64,000 bases of DNA from Isoetes taiwanensis (Eukaryota > Streptophyta > Lycopodiopsida > Isoetales > Isoetaceae). Under the pieces are notes generated by a model, which saw only the letters and a list, made by a program, of their open reading frames with translations, had not been told where the DNA came from and made no database searches. Position 1 is the stretch's first letter. Each line of letters opens with the position of its first letter. This document shows positions 10,626 to 23,119 of this stretch, in pieces. The position numbers were made by a program, and so were the translations under genes. Location: the NCBI GenBank assembly GCA_021234155.1, contig JAJEKV010000127.1:496001-560000 (forward strand), in the 5' to 3' direction.

Positions 10626-10637
10626 TGGTATCAGAGC
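10626..10637 (+). promoter_or_regulatory. Primer binding site, initiator tRNA-Met
   Basis: TGGTATCAGAGC starts two bases after the 5' LTR ends. It is complementary to the 3' end of plant initiator tRNA-Met, the usual primer for plant LTR retrotransposons. Confidence 0.92.
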
Positions 10638-10880
10638 TCTGATCTTGGCAGACCAAGATCGAGCACTGATCGAAACCCTATAGGAACTAACTCATCTAGA
10701 CATTCAGTCTTGGAGGTAAAAGCCCAAGCACAAACCTCGAGTAGCGGGAAATTTTTTTTTCCCGGGGTAGAGTTAGTAATTATCTAGGATTAGGATAATT
10801 AGAGAACATAGGTAAGATAGAACAAAGCATCTAAAAGCACTTAAGAGAGCCTACTAAATTTCAGGCACTTTCGGCCGATA

Positions 10881-11970
10881 CCTCCAAGAGTGCGCCAGGA
10901 GCATGTTAGGTCCAGACCTAATGGGTCTCTCGCACACTCTTAGAGTAGTCACCCCATATGAACCCTAGAACTTAGCCTTAGGAACTCCAAATGATAAAAT
11001 AAAAGATGAAATCCCAATCAAAAAGCTCGAAATAGCTAGATTTATATGTTAAAACATCGAAAAACATTAAGTACAAGTCACTTTTGGAACAATGCCTCCA
11101 AGAGTGCGCCAGAGCATAGTTAGGTCCCGACCTAACACCCTCCTCGCGCACTCTTAGAGGCGTCCCTAAAAGTGACCTCAAAAATTGATCATAACTTACT
11201 CAAATGGTAAAGGTAATAATAGAATCTTGCTTAAAATCTTGAATTAGTGGGAAACGCATGTTAAATTGTGTAAATTGGATAAGTTTAGAGCGGAAAGGGA
11301 CAACACCTCTAAGGGTGCGCCAGGGCATAGTTAGGTCTGGACCTAACACCCTCCTCGCGCATGCTTAGAGGGGTTCGAGAGAAAATAGTTGAAGAAGACC
11401 TAGCTTCGATTCGAGATATGGAGGATTTCATCAACAAACCAAGAAATTAAGCAAGGCAGAGATGGAGGTCGTGCAACACTTTGAAGACTCATTGGCGTGC
11501 ACGCTCCACGCAAAAGACACCGAAAGACATGAGACTGGCGAAGTACAAATAGAACACAAGCTGCTTTTTGTAACTGACAGGCTTATATGTAGTGTATGAA
11601 AATTTTGAATAATAAAGATATATAGTCGTTTAAAAATGTGTATTTCATTAGGTACAGTATTAGATCTGGAGCAAACGCAACATTTTGGCCAACACCTCCA
11701 AGAGTGCGCCAGAGCATAGTTAGGTCCCAACCTAACCCCCCCTCGCAAGACTCTTAGAGTGATCCACCCAGCCCCGGGCCCTTGATTAGCCCTACTTGCT
11801 CCAAGCGTAGTAAATAAACAAAGAAACTTGCATTTAGGAAGAAAATTAATAGAAATTTACCCCTTCCAGCTGATTCTTGGCATCCATTAGGCAGAGATAG
11901 GCCAACACCTCCAAGAGTGCGCGAGGCCACTTAGGTCCCAACCTAACACCCCCACAAGCACTCTTAGAGG
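10881..11970 (+). repeat. Five-copy hairpin array in the LTR-element leader
   Basis: A ~65-bp motif occurs at about 10881-10945, 11096-11160, 11306-11372, 11696-11760 and 11908-11970. Spacing is ~210 bp except for one gap of ~390. Each copy begins CCTCCAAGAGTGCGC (CCTCTAAG in copy 3) and ends with CGCACTCTTAGAGG or a variant, and most copies have an inner GTTAGGTC/GACCTAAC stem. Spacers are poorly conserved, so the hairpin itself appears to be what is retained. Its place after the PBS fits a leader or packaging role, which is inference. Confidence 0.8.
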
Positions 11971-14900
11971 CGTCCGATTTTTCAAACCCTATAACTTGAG
12001 CTACAGAGCTCCAAATCACCTGAAATTTGTTGCAATAGGACCGTTAGACAGCCTAGAATCCATTTATGGCCTCAAATTAGGCTAGAAATGTCAAACCCCA
12101 GCTCAAAATGACCAAAATTGCTTAAACCCTTGAATTGTTTTTCCAAACTGTGGTTTGTTCGTAAATAGAAGCATACCCCATTAGTACCTCACAAGTATTG
12201 CTCTTGGCTCAAAGATGATGCCTTACTCCAAGGTAGAGGTGCCCAAGAACACCCCTTTATTATAGTCATCTAAACCTCAGCATAGAAACCGAAGTCCAAC
12301 TGTTGGTACATCACCTCTGCTCATGCCAAAAGCATAAACATTGACCTAATTTTGTGTCCTTCTAATAGAGTTTGACCTATACAGCCACCACATTCACACT
12401 CCCTATTGCCAGGATACCTAGAAAGGAGCTAGAGTCTAGAGCTGCCCAAGCCACTCCATGTGTAGAGATTGGACTCCCCCAAACCAACTTTGCTAGGACT
12501 TTAGAGTATGCCTCAAACATCATGAAGGCTTTGTAAAACAAACCTCATTTCATGCCATACCACACGTCCTAATGTCCATAGACTTGTAGATTATAGATGT
12601 CTCCAGTAATGCTGCTCGAGCCATCTTGCTTACTTATAGAGCTCAGAATGTTGTAGGGGAGCCCTTCAAGTAGACCCTTAGACTCTAGGGTATACGAGCG
12701 TTGCTTTCGAAGTATAGGGCCAGAGCCACAGAAGAGCTAGAGGCGCAACTTCTTGAAGACATCGAGGACCTAGCCGACGTACAGATAGATAGGGAGAGGA
12801 GACCGAAAAGGCAGACCCAAGAGGGGAAAGCACAACGACAAACACCTCAACCGACAAACGAGTAGAAAAGTACACCACCGGCCTATCTTCAATCTTCATC
12901 AAATGGGAAGAATATTTGGTAACCAACGGCATCAAGAATCTTCTAGATGTCAACCTCCCGGCTACCACGTCCACGAGCTCACATCAGAAAGGGGATCCCG
13001 ACGCCTTCACCAACTTGACACACATGAGTTTCAAATGGAAGAATGCAAGGCAGCAAAATACAGGTACAGGAAGACGTTAGACATCGATGCCGCGTTAGCA
13101 TCACGAGCTAGGGCTAGAGGGCATAACCTTCCATCGAGGAGAGAAGTCATCGCGACACAGGACCGTATAGAAACCGGAGGGAAGACCACCACGACCTTGC
13201 AGCCCAGCAGCTCAAGCGAATGTCATGCAATGTCAACCAAAGGAGCAACCAAGATAGGCAACCACAAAGCACCTAAGGCTGACCAGGACGAGCTTCCAGT
13301 TCCCTTGCACCAGCAGGAGAACTTTCATCGGTTCCAAAAAAAAAAAGTAGGAGAACATGAGGGGGAGGAGACGCATATTAGGGAAGGAACATCTCCGACT
13401 TGAAGGCCTATATTAGCATTAGGGACAAGATCAAGGAGGAGAATATTCCGCTCGAACAAGAATTCCGGACCCAGAAACACCTAGAAATCAAAGGAAGGAC
13501 GACTTTACTACGTCAGCCAAGGAGTGCGAGACTCGAATGGATAGGACCCAAAGAAGGGAGGAGACGACCTAGCCAGCAGGTACAAATTCCGCAAAGGCGA
13601 CCAGAAGGAGCTATGGTAGGTGCAATGGAGATGACCACACTTCCAGGCACAGGAGAGGCACCTCGGAATGAAGCAAATCCCAAGCAACAGGAGTCACGTT
13701 CCGAAATTCAACCTGCAGAGGAATGACAATGCCTGCCTACCGACCACGATCTCAGAGCTTCGAAGACATTCAAGAATGCCCGACTGCAACAGCCAGGTGA
13801 TCCTACTCAAGCGATCAACGGCACCGCACATCGGCAACCTTGCAATGACACATCGCATGTAGGGCCGTTGAGTGGTCACCGCATTCCTTACGACGGACAT
13901 ACACATTAAGGAGGAGCATCTTTTTCAAGGGACCACATCGACGAACACTCTTCGCAACTTGGGATGACGAGCTCGGATAAGACATGAAGCTCAACCATAA
14001 TAGCAGCATCTCAAGGAATCCCGGAGTCAACCAGAACGAAGAGGATGCAGCAAAACTGAAGGATCAAACGCGATAGGAGGAGGGGAAACCCTAAAGGAGT
14101 ATAAACATTTAAGTAGATTTTCGTAGTTGTTTTTAAAAAAAGTGGATGAATTAAAATCCCAATATAAATGCATATATGTCTATTGTATATCTCGGGTGCT
14201 CACAGATATAGTGGAGAAACATGAGTTTAAAATCATGTTTTACGCATTTAGCGCTTAGATCAGGAAGCTCCTTCACTTTGACTACCAAATGAGGAAGCAA
14301 GGAAGCACAACTATAGCCCAAGATCAAAAGGGAAGAGCAAGTACGAAGGAGGAACGACCCGACATCAACGAGCCAACTAAGAAGGCAACATCTCGACAAC
14401 CATAATTCCACCTTGTGGTAATATAGGGTGATGCGCTATGACACGTGTATTAGATGGAGATGCACTTACGAAAGGCACTGCGACGAGGAGATATGCCTTC
14501 AACAACTAGGTGATGGCTTCGTCAGGTACTCCTACCAGTAATTAGAAGAGAAGAAGCCGATCAAATCTCCGACATCTGGCACGTCAAACGCCCAAGGTAG
14601 AAGCATTCGACACCTTAACGACAAGGATAGCAACTGAAGCACCTTTGGCAAAAAGAGAGTTCAAGATAATAGCCAGGCTATTCAACGACAAGAGTATATC
14701 TAAGGCAGGTACTTCATCAACTCAAGGGTCAAGCTGCGCAGATATAAGGATCCATCATCCCGACAATATAGCCAGCAGGGAGGAGAGCCATGAAGCTTTA
14801 CTTGACAGAGAGACCGACATGCATAGAGGGACAAAGGTCAGGAACTGAAAGCTGGAGAAGTGCTAGCAACCGACTTCTTCCACGAGCTCCCTAGAGGCAA

Positions 14901-17763
14901 CAGGAGGATCAAAACTGACGAGCACAATCAAAACCACCGGAAGGCACCTCAAGACAAGAAGACGGCATAGCACTGAGGAACGTGACAATGCCCAAGCCAT
15001 GTGTCCGAGGGGATCAAACAAGGAAGATTGGAAGCTCGATGGAGAAGCAACTAAGTGAGGCGAGGCGAGCCGATGACTTGCACGGGGACTTGCATGCAAC
15101 TTGGTGAACCCAAGGATGGACGATTCAAAGAACAACTGCAGAAGAGAACAACTCCAGAGGAGTATAGCCAAAGGAGTCAAGATCAGGAAGCAGACCGAAA
15201 TGTCGAAGCATCAACGAGCAGCACACCTTTAGTTAGAATGTGATGCAAAGCGTGTTGTGCCATAGCCGACAAACACCAGAGGGCCCAAGTATATCAACAA
15301 GTTACCCCGGAGTACGAGCTGACGTACAAATAGGAGGATATAGATCGTCAACACCATTGCACCGGGAGGAACACCGATGACATTGCCAAGGAGTAGGTGT
15401 GCAACTCGAAGGGAGGCACAAGGGGGACCTAATAGCTCTAATAGTAATTGTAATTGCTTTGTATGCATAGTTCCCTTGTTATTCCTTCCCTCCCATAGCG
15501 TAACAGATCAAAGGAAGAGATGTCAGGCAATTTGCAGGGGTGAAGCAATCAACATCTTCAACACTCTTCAGGCAACACGATAACGACAAGAGGACTCGAT
15601 GTATGAGACGTCGATGGAGTCGAGAAACCAATATTGGATACAGAGTCGTCCTTTAGCTGCCAAGACAGAGAGTTCAAGATGAAAGATCTTTTTCAACGGC
15701 GCCACCTTCAGGCTTTTGAAAAGCGGCATGGAAGATTTCAAGTGACCAACTACACCATCAAAGACCAGCAAGGAGAGGCTTCTAACGAACAAAGTCAACC
15801 TCTACATCAAGGAGGAGCCACCGTCAAGGAGACCGAGGTATCGAGCGACTCGAAAGAACGTTACCTTGCTACTTCAAGCAGGCAACGAGTGGATGAGCTT
15901 CTAGCAAGCTCAAGGATCCAAGGCCATGGGGCCTAGTAGGTTAAATGTATGGATGGTAACATCCACATTGGGATTAGAAGGCATTTTTTAGATATTCTCG
16001 CCGAAAGGATTGCCCAATATTGAGCTAAGTGTCAAGTATTGGGAAGGAAACACATAAGAGTAACTAAAATTATACACGATTGTTAACAGACATCCAACAT
16101 ATTGAAACCACTTGGTGAGATTGATCACCTCGCTAAGAAGGAATCATTACTAGGATAATTGTTGACCATGTATAAATCTAGTACCTCCAAAGAATAATCC
16201 AACCGAAAGAAAAGAAGTAATCTAACAAGTCCGGCCAACTTGTTACGATGACATCAATTCGATTGGTAGGAATATTCCAAGAGTTTAAGTAACTAAGAAA
16301 GGGGGAATCTCTAGAATATAAAGGAATAGTACATGCAAGGTACATCTAAAATAAGAATTATAGTAATCAAATAGTCTTTTGAGACAAAAGGAATTGTCAT
16401 GATGACAAAACCTTGTGGTTTAGAATCGTTCTAACTAAGTAGGTAACCCGTAACTATATTGAAATAAATGATAACATAATATGTGCATCCATCTTAGATG
16501 GTTATATATGTTAGCTAAGGATAGTAAATTAATGCGCTAAGTAAGAAGCATATAACCTCTTAAGGGGAGAGAACAGATATGACGTTGTGTACAACGTCAT
16601 TGAAGGGGTGCAGGACCATTTTCTTTTCGAAGAAAGTGGGAGGGCTCAATCTTATGATTGAACGTACTTGCATCGAATTGACCGACCCGTAGAACAGAGT
16701 TCACTCCGGCAATGGCCGAAGCGAATAGAGCGTAAGATAGATAGATACCTTAGTGCTCAGGAGGCCTTCAACGTGCGAGACTGACGTAGTAGCTAACTAC
16801 AACAATGGAGTGGAGCAAAAATATGGGAGCAATGCAACGACCAAGTCATCTCCAAAGTACTCCATGCCGACTCAATGGGTGGATGCGTTCTAGCCTTAGA
16901 TAAGGTGTGCGCATGTATTATAAGCTTTAATGTGTCTTATTGATAAGTTAAATATAGATCCTAATAACTGCATAGAAATTGTTGTACGTATATGTATCAT
17001 AGCGAAATAAGTTAAATAAAACAACGATAATGTTAGCATGTTAATTAATCCTTCGCAGGGATGCAATTCCTTCCAAGTATAGCTATATGACCTCGAGGTC
17101 CTTATAAATATAAATAGAAAATAGAATTCAGATATACTTAAGTGCATCTTAGGGATATACTTCCAAGGGTAATGCAGGACCCAAGGAAGAGAATAAGAAG
17201 AACATCTAATTCTTGTGTATGATGATAATTAAAACCTTGTCTATGTAACAATAGGTCTAAATCAGGGTTACTGTTTAAATAATCGCGACCTAAAAGTCGT
17301 TAAATATTGTAAAACTTAGAGTAAATATAATTGTACTATCGGAAGTATTTCTACCATTTAAACTAATCGCTTAAATTTTGTGGAGATAGTAAGTATGTAA
17401 TTATAGATATAGTAAACTTAATGCAGGATTCAAGGTGCAAAGACTTGCAACACAAATTTTGTTATAACGTGTTGCAAGGGATGAACAGTACCTTGGAAGT
17501 GTAAATTTTGTATGAAATTGATAAACTGATAAACTTAAATGTTGTATTAAGTAAGGTTAGTAATTACCTTGCTTTAATAGAGTTATGAATTGATAAGTTA
17601 TTGGGATAACGCAATGTCCTAGTAATGTTTTAAAAATATTACCTTAGAGTAATTCTAATAATTGTGTAAGTATAATAGTAATAAATTGTATGCATCAAGT
17701 TGGTTGCAGGACAGGAAGAGCCCAAGGTGGGGAGACTCGATCTTTGCGGACAAAGATCAATTC
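11971..17763 (+). other. LTR-element internal region without recognisable pol
   Basis: I looked for RT (YxDD), RNase H, integrase (HHCC, DDE, GPF) and gag CCHC motifs and found none. The longest frames (for example 12903-13403) are basic, low-complexity and unlike known Gag. The 12.6-15.9 kb part is purine-rich. The 16-17.7 kb part is AT-rich. Confidence 0.6.
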
Positions 17764-17776
17764 AAGGTGGGGAGAA
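17764..17776 (+). promoter_or_regulatory. Polypurine tract
   Basis: AAGGTGGGGAGAA sits immediately before the 3' LTR start TGTGACG, as expected for the plus-strand primer site. Confidence 0.9.
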
Positions 17777-19329
17777 TGTGACGTTCCAGCATAACATACG
17801 GTATGAATACGTATATTATACTGACACGTCACTAGTACATGTCGACTCAGACGACATGCACACGGCGACCGTAAAGGGTAGTACCCTAGGGTACGACCTT
17901 GTGAACCATTATATTGCACATGTTAAAGCAACATGTGAATATAATCCCTTTTTGCCACGTGGCAATGACCCATTGACCAAAAGGGACCAGCCCTAAATTC
18001 GTGGGGATAAAGGAGCATAAACCCTAAAAGGGAAACCCTTTCAGTTCTCAGCCCCGAGTCTCGGATTGGGAGCAGCAGAGGATGCATTTCACTGAGCGGG
18101 GGGCATAGAAGTCGGATCTCAGTTGTGGCTCGATCCAAGATCGTGGGACCCGAGATCAGCAGCATGGACGCTTTCAGAGGAGTGGGAGCCAGCCAAGATG
18201 CGGGTGGGTGGTTGATTCAATAGGTAGATCCGAGTTATCAGGCCTCTTTCAGTAGGTTTAGCATCCATTCTTAGCTATAGGCGACCCCTACAGCCTAAGA
18301 ATGATAGACACTAACAAAGGAACCTAACCATGTATGATTAGGTAGATTAGAATAGATGTATTCTATTATTTTCAGTTCTGTTGTGATGATGTTTTGACAT
18401 TCTATGCGCCACTCTTGTGTATTGGGAAGGGGGGTAGAGACCCAGAGCCCAAGTAGTTGTATGATCCTAGTTTTAGCCCATTAATTCCCAATTAATGCGG
18501 CCTGTGCATAAGAGCCCGCCTGGCTATGGGTGGCGGAGCTAGACCGGCTGACAAGGGAGGGCATGTCTAATCACGGTTGATCCGTGGCCGTAACGACGTA
18601 GGGAGCGGTGTGAGCTAGGCCTAATGGCTTGTCGCGCTGCGGGCAAGGCATGGGCGACACTCGTGGGGTGATCGTCACCTTCCGGTGAGTTGAAGTCGAA
18701 TACGAGCAGTGGCTCTCTAGCTCGCCTATGATTGGCATGAACCCTCTGGAGGGGAATGATCCCCTCCTGCCTCATCGGGGCTGGGGAGATGCAACCCAGT
18801 AGCAGTAGCCCCTCTGGCTATTCACCCGGCAGGCTACGGTCAGGCTCCAATACTTTTCAGCCTATCTGCAAAGTATGCACAGGAGGGGCGGATGGAGTGG
18901 ACTACCCAACGACCATGTTCCTATGCCGGCCAAATCCATTTGCCATGAATTGCATGCGCATTGCTACACGGAGACCCCAAGCCGTCAGTCTTTCCCCATG
19001 AGTCTGAGCCTGGGTAGGATTTCCCCATGTTATGTTGATGTACTGATGTGTTGTTGCAGCTACTGTGATATGGTGGACCACCCTTCGAGGTGGGTATGTT
19101 ATTGTTGATTGATGTCATGTGTTCATGTTTTGTTTACGCTTCCGCAGCTAGGTCGATCCCGAGGGAGACGGGATGAATGACACGTCCATTCTTCCCCGTC
19201 GGGTTCTTGGCCACCATCAAGGGCCGATGTTAGGTGGACGGCCTCATGTCAGCGAGCAGATGCTGGTTTGAGGGATGATCTCCAGTTTGTATACGATCGG
19301 GGCATCGTATATGAGCTGGGGCCGTCACA
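17777..19329 (+). repeat. 3' LTR
   Basis: 1553 bp, colinear with the 5' LTR, starting TGTGACGTTCC and ending GGCCGTCACA. It is followed by the target duplication AAGGT. Confidence 0.93.
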
Positions 19330-19334
19330 AAGGT

Positions 19335-21100
19335 GCGATGGCCGCCCTCGCTAACCCTAGCAAAAAAAAACCCTAAGTTATCTTAAGAATATGATGTGGC
19401 ATCATCTCCTCCATTGGCTTGATCATCTGGAGCGTCCAAATTAGGGCTGGGTCCAACACTTACACTATAACATTATAATATAAGGTAACCATGTAAACTT
19501 TATCAATACCTGTCTTGATTCTGCAGTTTATATCTAGCATAGTGGCCTCTTCAAATTCATTCAAACTCGACAATCAAATTGCAGAGATTCAAGATCCATA
19601 AAAAGTGCAAAGAGATCTATGGATTTTTACCAGAGTGTGGATGCAAGCTCACTAAAAGCTTTTGTTCGTATGAGTTTTTTACAAGGGTTAAGATTTATTC
19701 TTCACTGTGAAATTAAAGCATCTGCTAAATGCAACCTTTTGCCACACAATTTGTTAACTTTGCAATAAAAATCTTTTGCAGTCATGTTTCTATATTTTTG
19801 CAATTTGAAATCTTCTCTAACTGAAGTTTTATGTTGGCATTTCAAAGCAAATTTTTGGGTTGTTGTGATCTGCGAGTAATTAATCTTATGCAATTTATTT
19901 AGTTCCTACAGCTGTTTCAAAAGAGCTTTTTTTTAAAGGAAGATTTTTTGTTCTTAGCTCTTTCTCTGGCAGTGTGGCAATTATCTAAACCAGAAGGGTT
20001 TCCCAGGTAAAAAAAATCAATTTTTTTTAAAGCTTTTGAAAGTGATTATTTAAGCTGAAATTTGATGCATTGAAGCGATTCCGAGCATTCTTCAAGGCAC
20101 TAATGAGGAGCCAAAAGGGCATTGTCGCGAACAATTGGCACTGCTTTGGGGTGCCTCAACTGCATCATGGAAAGGAAGATTATCCAGCTTTCATAGATGC
20201 TCTCGAGGACCAGAACCCAGTATCCTGTAGGTTTGATTCTTTTCTTTTGTCCATGTACAGCTTCTCTGCTATAAAATATTGCTTGAGAATCAGCCTTACA
20301 ATTATGGGCACTTCAAGTGTGCCATTTAGTCCTAATCCTTTGTAGCATGTGATGCTCACAGTCTGATGTTTTGTTAGATCTAAATTTTATTTTCTTGAAA
20401 TAAAATCTGGTATTAGAATGGCTACCCAGATTTCTACCATCGGATGTGGTTTAACCACACCTAGCTCAGTCCACATCTCAAGAACAACCGTTTCTGGCCC
20501 TTTTTTGCTCTATCTAACTCAGTCTTCAATCAAAATTTGCTTACTTGAGTTTAGGGGCAAACAAGATGGTCCAGATATCTCCCCACGGAGCTGTGGGCAT
20601 GGTTAGAAGGAAGGAAGGAAGAAAGTATATCTTAACGTCTGCGGAGATCAAACTGGCCTATGAGACGGTACATGCAATACATATAAAGCAGATAAAAACC
20701 ACGCTGAAAATACAAATGCTACTATACAATGTGTCTCTACTACTGGGATGAAAAAACCCCACGTGGAAGGAAAGACCCTGGTAATAGGCTCTCAGATACT
20801 CTCTAGGGGCTACTCTGATGGTGGAGACATGCAAAATGTAGGACATGAGACGTGCAACCATTGGCGATGCCATCAAGTGATGCAGTGGTGTCTTAGAGCA
20901 TCTAAGACAAGTATGTGCTGGTCGATTAAAATTATGGTTTTGGCCAATTAAACTACCAAAGAGCATCTCGGGGTAGATATACATGAAAGGTTGGTGTGTC
21001 TTGAAATTTTTATTGTTCTTCAATTTTTTACCATTTTCCTTTTTCTAACATTAGAAGTACATAAGCTCAGTTCTATTCAGTAAGTCATGTTTCTATATGC
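19335..21100 (+). other. Mostly non-coding; one exon-like frame at 20067-20240
   Basis: This is the pre-insertion host sequence downstream of the LTR element. A frame at about 20067-20240 reads FRAFFKALMRSQKGIVANNW then HCFGVPQLHHGKEDYPAFID and ends near a possible donor. It looks coding, but I do not recognise it. The remainder is AT-rich with no supported gene. Confidence 0.35.
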
Positions 21101-21480
21101 TTGGGTAGGTCACAAAGATTGGTAGGACGTCAAAATACTGCTGGCATAACCTGTGGTGCAGTATATGGACATTCTGGTGCAAGCAGTATTCTAGAAGAAG
21201 TCAAGGCAAGATCTGCAGCAACGAAGAAATTAAGCTATATTTTTGTCTTATGTCTAGTTTTCATGGCATTAAAAATTGTAGATGGCATCTATGCAAATAG
21301 TTTGACCATCCTGTTACAATGATGGTCATGATCATGATCAAAATCACAATCATGGTCATAAATATAATCATCATGATGATCATGAAGAACACGGAAGTGA
21401 TGTAGTTGACTCTGATGTTGAAGTTCCATTTTTAAGGCATTTGCATGGACAACACGACAACAATGAAGATACTGTCATCA
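21101..21480 (+). pseudogene. MTP1-like (CDF) zinc transporter fragment
   Basis: The N-terminal segment (CGAVYGHSGASS, then TKKLSYIFVLCLVFMALKIV and DGIYANSLTILL) matches the cytosolic N terminus plus first transmembrane helix of plant vacuolar MTP1-type transporters. After one frame change it runs straight into a His/Asp-rich stretch (HDHDHDQNHNHGH) typical of the loop between helices IV and V. Helices II-IV and everything after the loop are missing, so this is a deleted gene copy. Its 3' end overlaps the ABCC fragment on the other strand. Confidence 0.75.
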
Positions 21481-22750
21481 TACTCTACTATACGACCTGC
21501 ACATTTGCCTAATTAGCAATGCGGTTCAAAAAGGATCTGACATAAATATAAATACTTTGCTTACCATCACTTAAGACCAGCACAAGGTCACTATCCATGA
21601 CCGTGGGAAGTCGATGGGCTATGGTTATCACAGTGCAGGCCTGAAATTCTTTGTGCAAGGTGGCCTGGATGACTGCATCAATTACTAAATCAACAGAAGC
21701 TGTTGCTTCATCTAGCACAAGGATGCGTGTCTGTTTCAACATGATTCTTCCTAGGGCAAATAATTGCCTCTGCCCAACACTCCAGCTCTCTCCATTATCA
21801 CCTACTGCAGAAGAAGAAGGCAAGACCAATTAGCTTGTTTCCATTTACTGTGCATTTCAGAACTTTGTTTCTTCATTCAACCTGGGAAATCAAGTTTTTC
21901 TTCCTTAGCCCGCACTATGCTTCCTAGCTCGCATTTATCAAGTGCCTGAGGAAAACAAATGAAGCTTAGAGCGAGCTATTGACTAGAAAATAAAGAGTAC
22001 CTGTAGAAAAAATAGCATACCCTCCACACTTCCTCACCAGAATGTTCTGCAAGTGGATCAAGATTGTAACGCACAGTGCCTTCAAACATAGTTGGCTCCT
22101 GACGAATGATGCTCAATCTGGAGCACAAATCATGCATTCCTATGGTACTGATATCTATGTCATCTATCATTATTGATCCTCTTGATGCTTCCACAATGCG
22201 AAAAAGAGCTTGTACAAGAGTCGATTTCCCGCTTCCAGTCCTGCCAACTATTCCAACCTTCTTTCCACCAGGAAAAGTACAGGTGAGATCGTGCAACAAA
22301 ATTGCTGAATGTGGACTAACGGACCTGCATGTCAAAAACATTAACATGATGTTCTCATCCTACTAAAACGACATCAGGATAGAAGACCTACTATACTCTA
22401 CTATACTCTGTGACCTGGTCTGGTATAGAAGGTTCATGATCTGTATTCAAAAATGGCTCTTCTATTTGGGATGGTAGTGATGATGCTCCAGTAATTCCTC
22501 GGATTCCAGCAAGAAATAAAAAGACATAAGCTGGAAATGATGCAACATTAAGCACCTGATTTACATTGTAATTTTGATGGAATGCAAGCAGCAGGCTGAA
22601 TATCGCTGGGAAAATGTATAAAAGAAATGACATTATCCACCATGCTCGTAGAATTACTGGAAGCCAAACTGCCCCTTTTCTCCATAGCTGTATTGTAAGA
22701 AATGAATTAAATAACCATGCTACAGCTTGCACAGTTGCACCTACCTCCAA
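21432..22750 (-). pseudogene. ABCC transporter, TMD0 joined to NBD2
   Basis: The minus-strand exon 22391-22750 encodes an ABCC-type TMD0 (VAWLFNSFLTIQLWRKG, LRAWWIMSFLLYIF). Only ~65 bp later come NBD2 exons: 22021-22325 (Walker [12 protein letters not shown]-loop [14 protein letters not shown]), 21881-21945 (ALDKCELGSIVRAKEEKLDF), 21565-21804 (signature WSVGQRQL, Walker [14 protein letters not shown]-loop TVITIAHR) and a last exon from 21496 (GRIVEYD) that soon hits a stop. The junctions have GT/AG sites. TMD1, NBD1 and TMD2, about two thirds of a normal ~1500-residue protein, are absent, so it cannot be a working full transporter. Hydrophobic frames at 22.77-23.12 kb may be remains of earlier TMD0 helices. 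Confidence 0.85.
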
Positions 22751-23119
22751 ATAAAGCTATCGACTTTGGAATTAATGGAGGAAAAGCCAGATAGAATCTG
22801 CCAAATAGAGAAGAGTAAGATACACACAGGAACCCACTGCTGCTTTGTGGAAGTTCCCACATCCTTTAAGAACTACATTCTCGTGTTTCTTGTACAAGAA
22901 AGAGTCAGCTACTTTTTTGATAATTAAAATCATATATGTAACAAGGCAACAAAATTGTTCCCAAGTAGCAACCCACAAAAGAAGTCAGCAGTCTGTAACC
23001 TATTATTAGGGCCAAGCGTCTGGAATGCACTGCTGTTTCCAGTCTGTTCAAGGCAAGCAAATGAGGATCCTTGAACTGCAATCAGGGAGACGCTAGGATT
23101 AGAAAGAAATTTAGACATG

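Larger units (their letters stand above)
2293..19329 (+). mobile_element. Full-length LTR retrotransposon with a nested LINE
   Basis: LTRs begin TGTGACGTTCC and end GGCCGTCACA, so the termini are inverted TGTGAC/GTCACA. The target duplication AAGGT is at 2288-2292 and 19330-19334. A PBS matching the initiator tRNA-Met 3' end follows the 5' LTR, and a polypurine tract precedes the 3' LTR. Without the LINE, the LTRs are ~1.57 and 1.55 kb and the internal region ~7.15 kb. I find no protease, RT, RNase H or integrase motif in the internal region, so the element is non-autonomous (LARD-like) or heavily decayed. The LTRs have diverged mainly by indels. Related LTRs occur at 29.46 and 63.0 kb. Confidence 0.9.

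Noticed and set aside
10881-11970. Regular spacing recalls a CRISPR array
   Set aside because: Spacers are ~145 bp and the repeats ~65 bp, inside a plant LTR element's leader. This is not CRISPR.
12903-13403. 166-residue frame as a Gag protein
   Set aside because: No CCHC knuckle or capsid-like helices. Basic low-complexity composition fits chance translation of purine-rich DNA.
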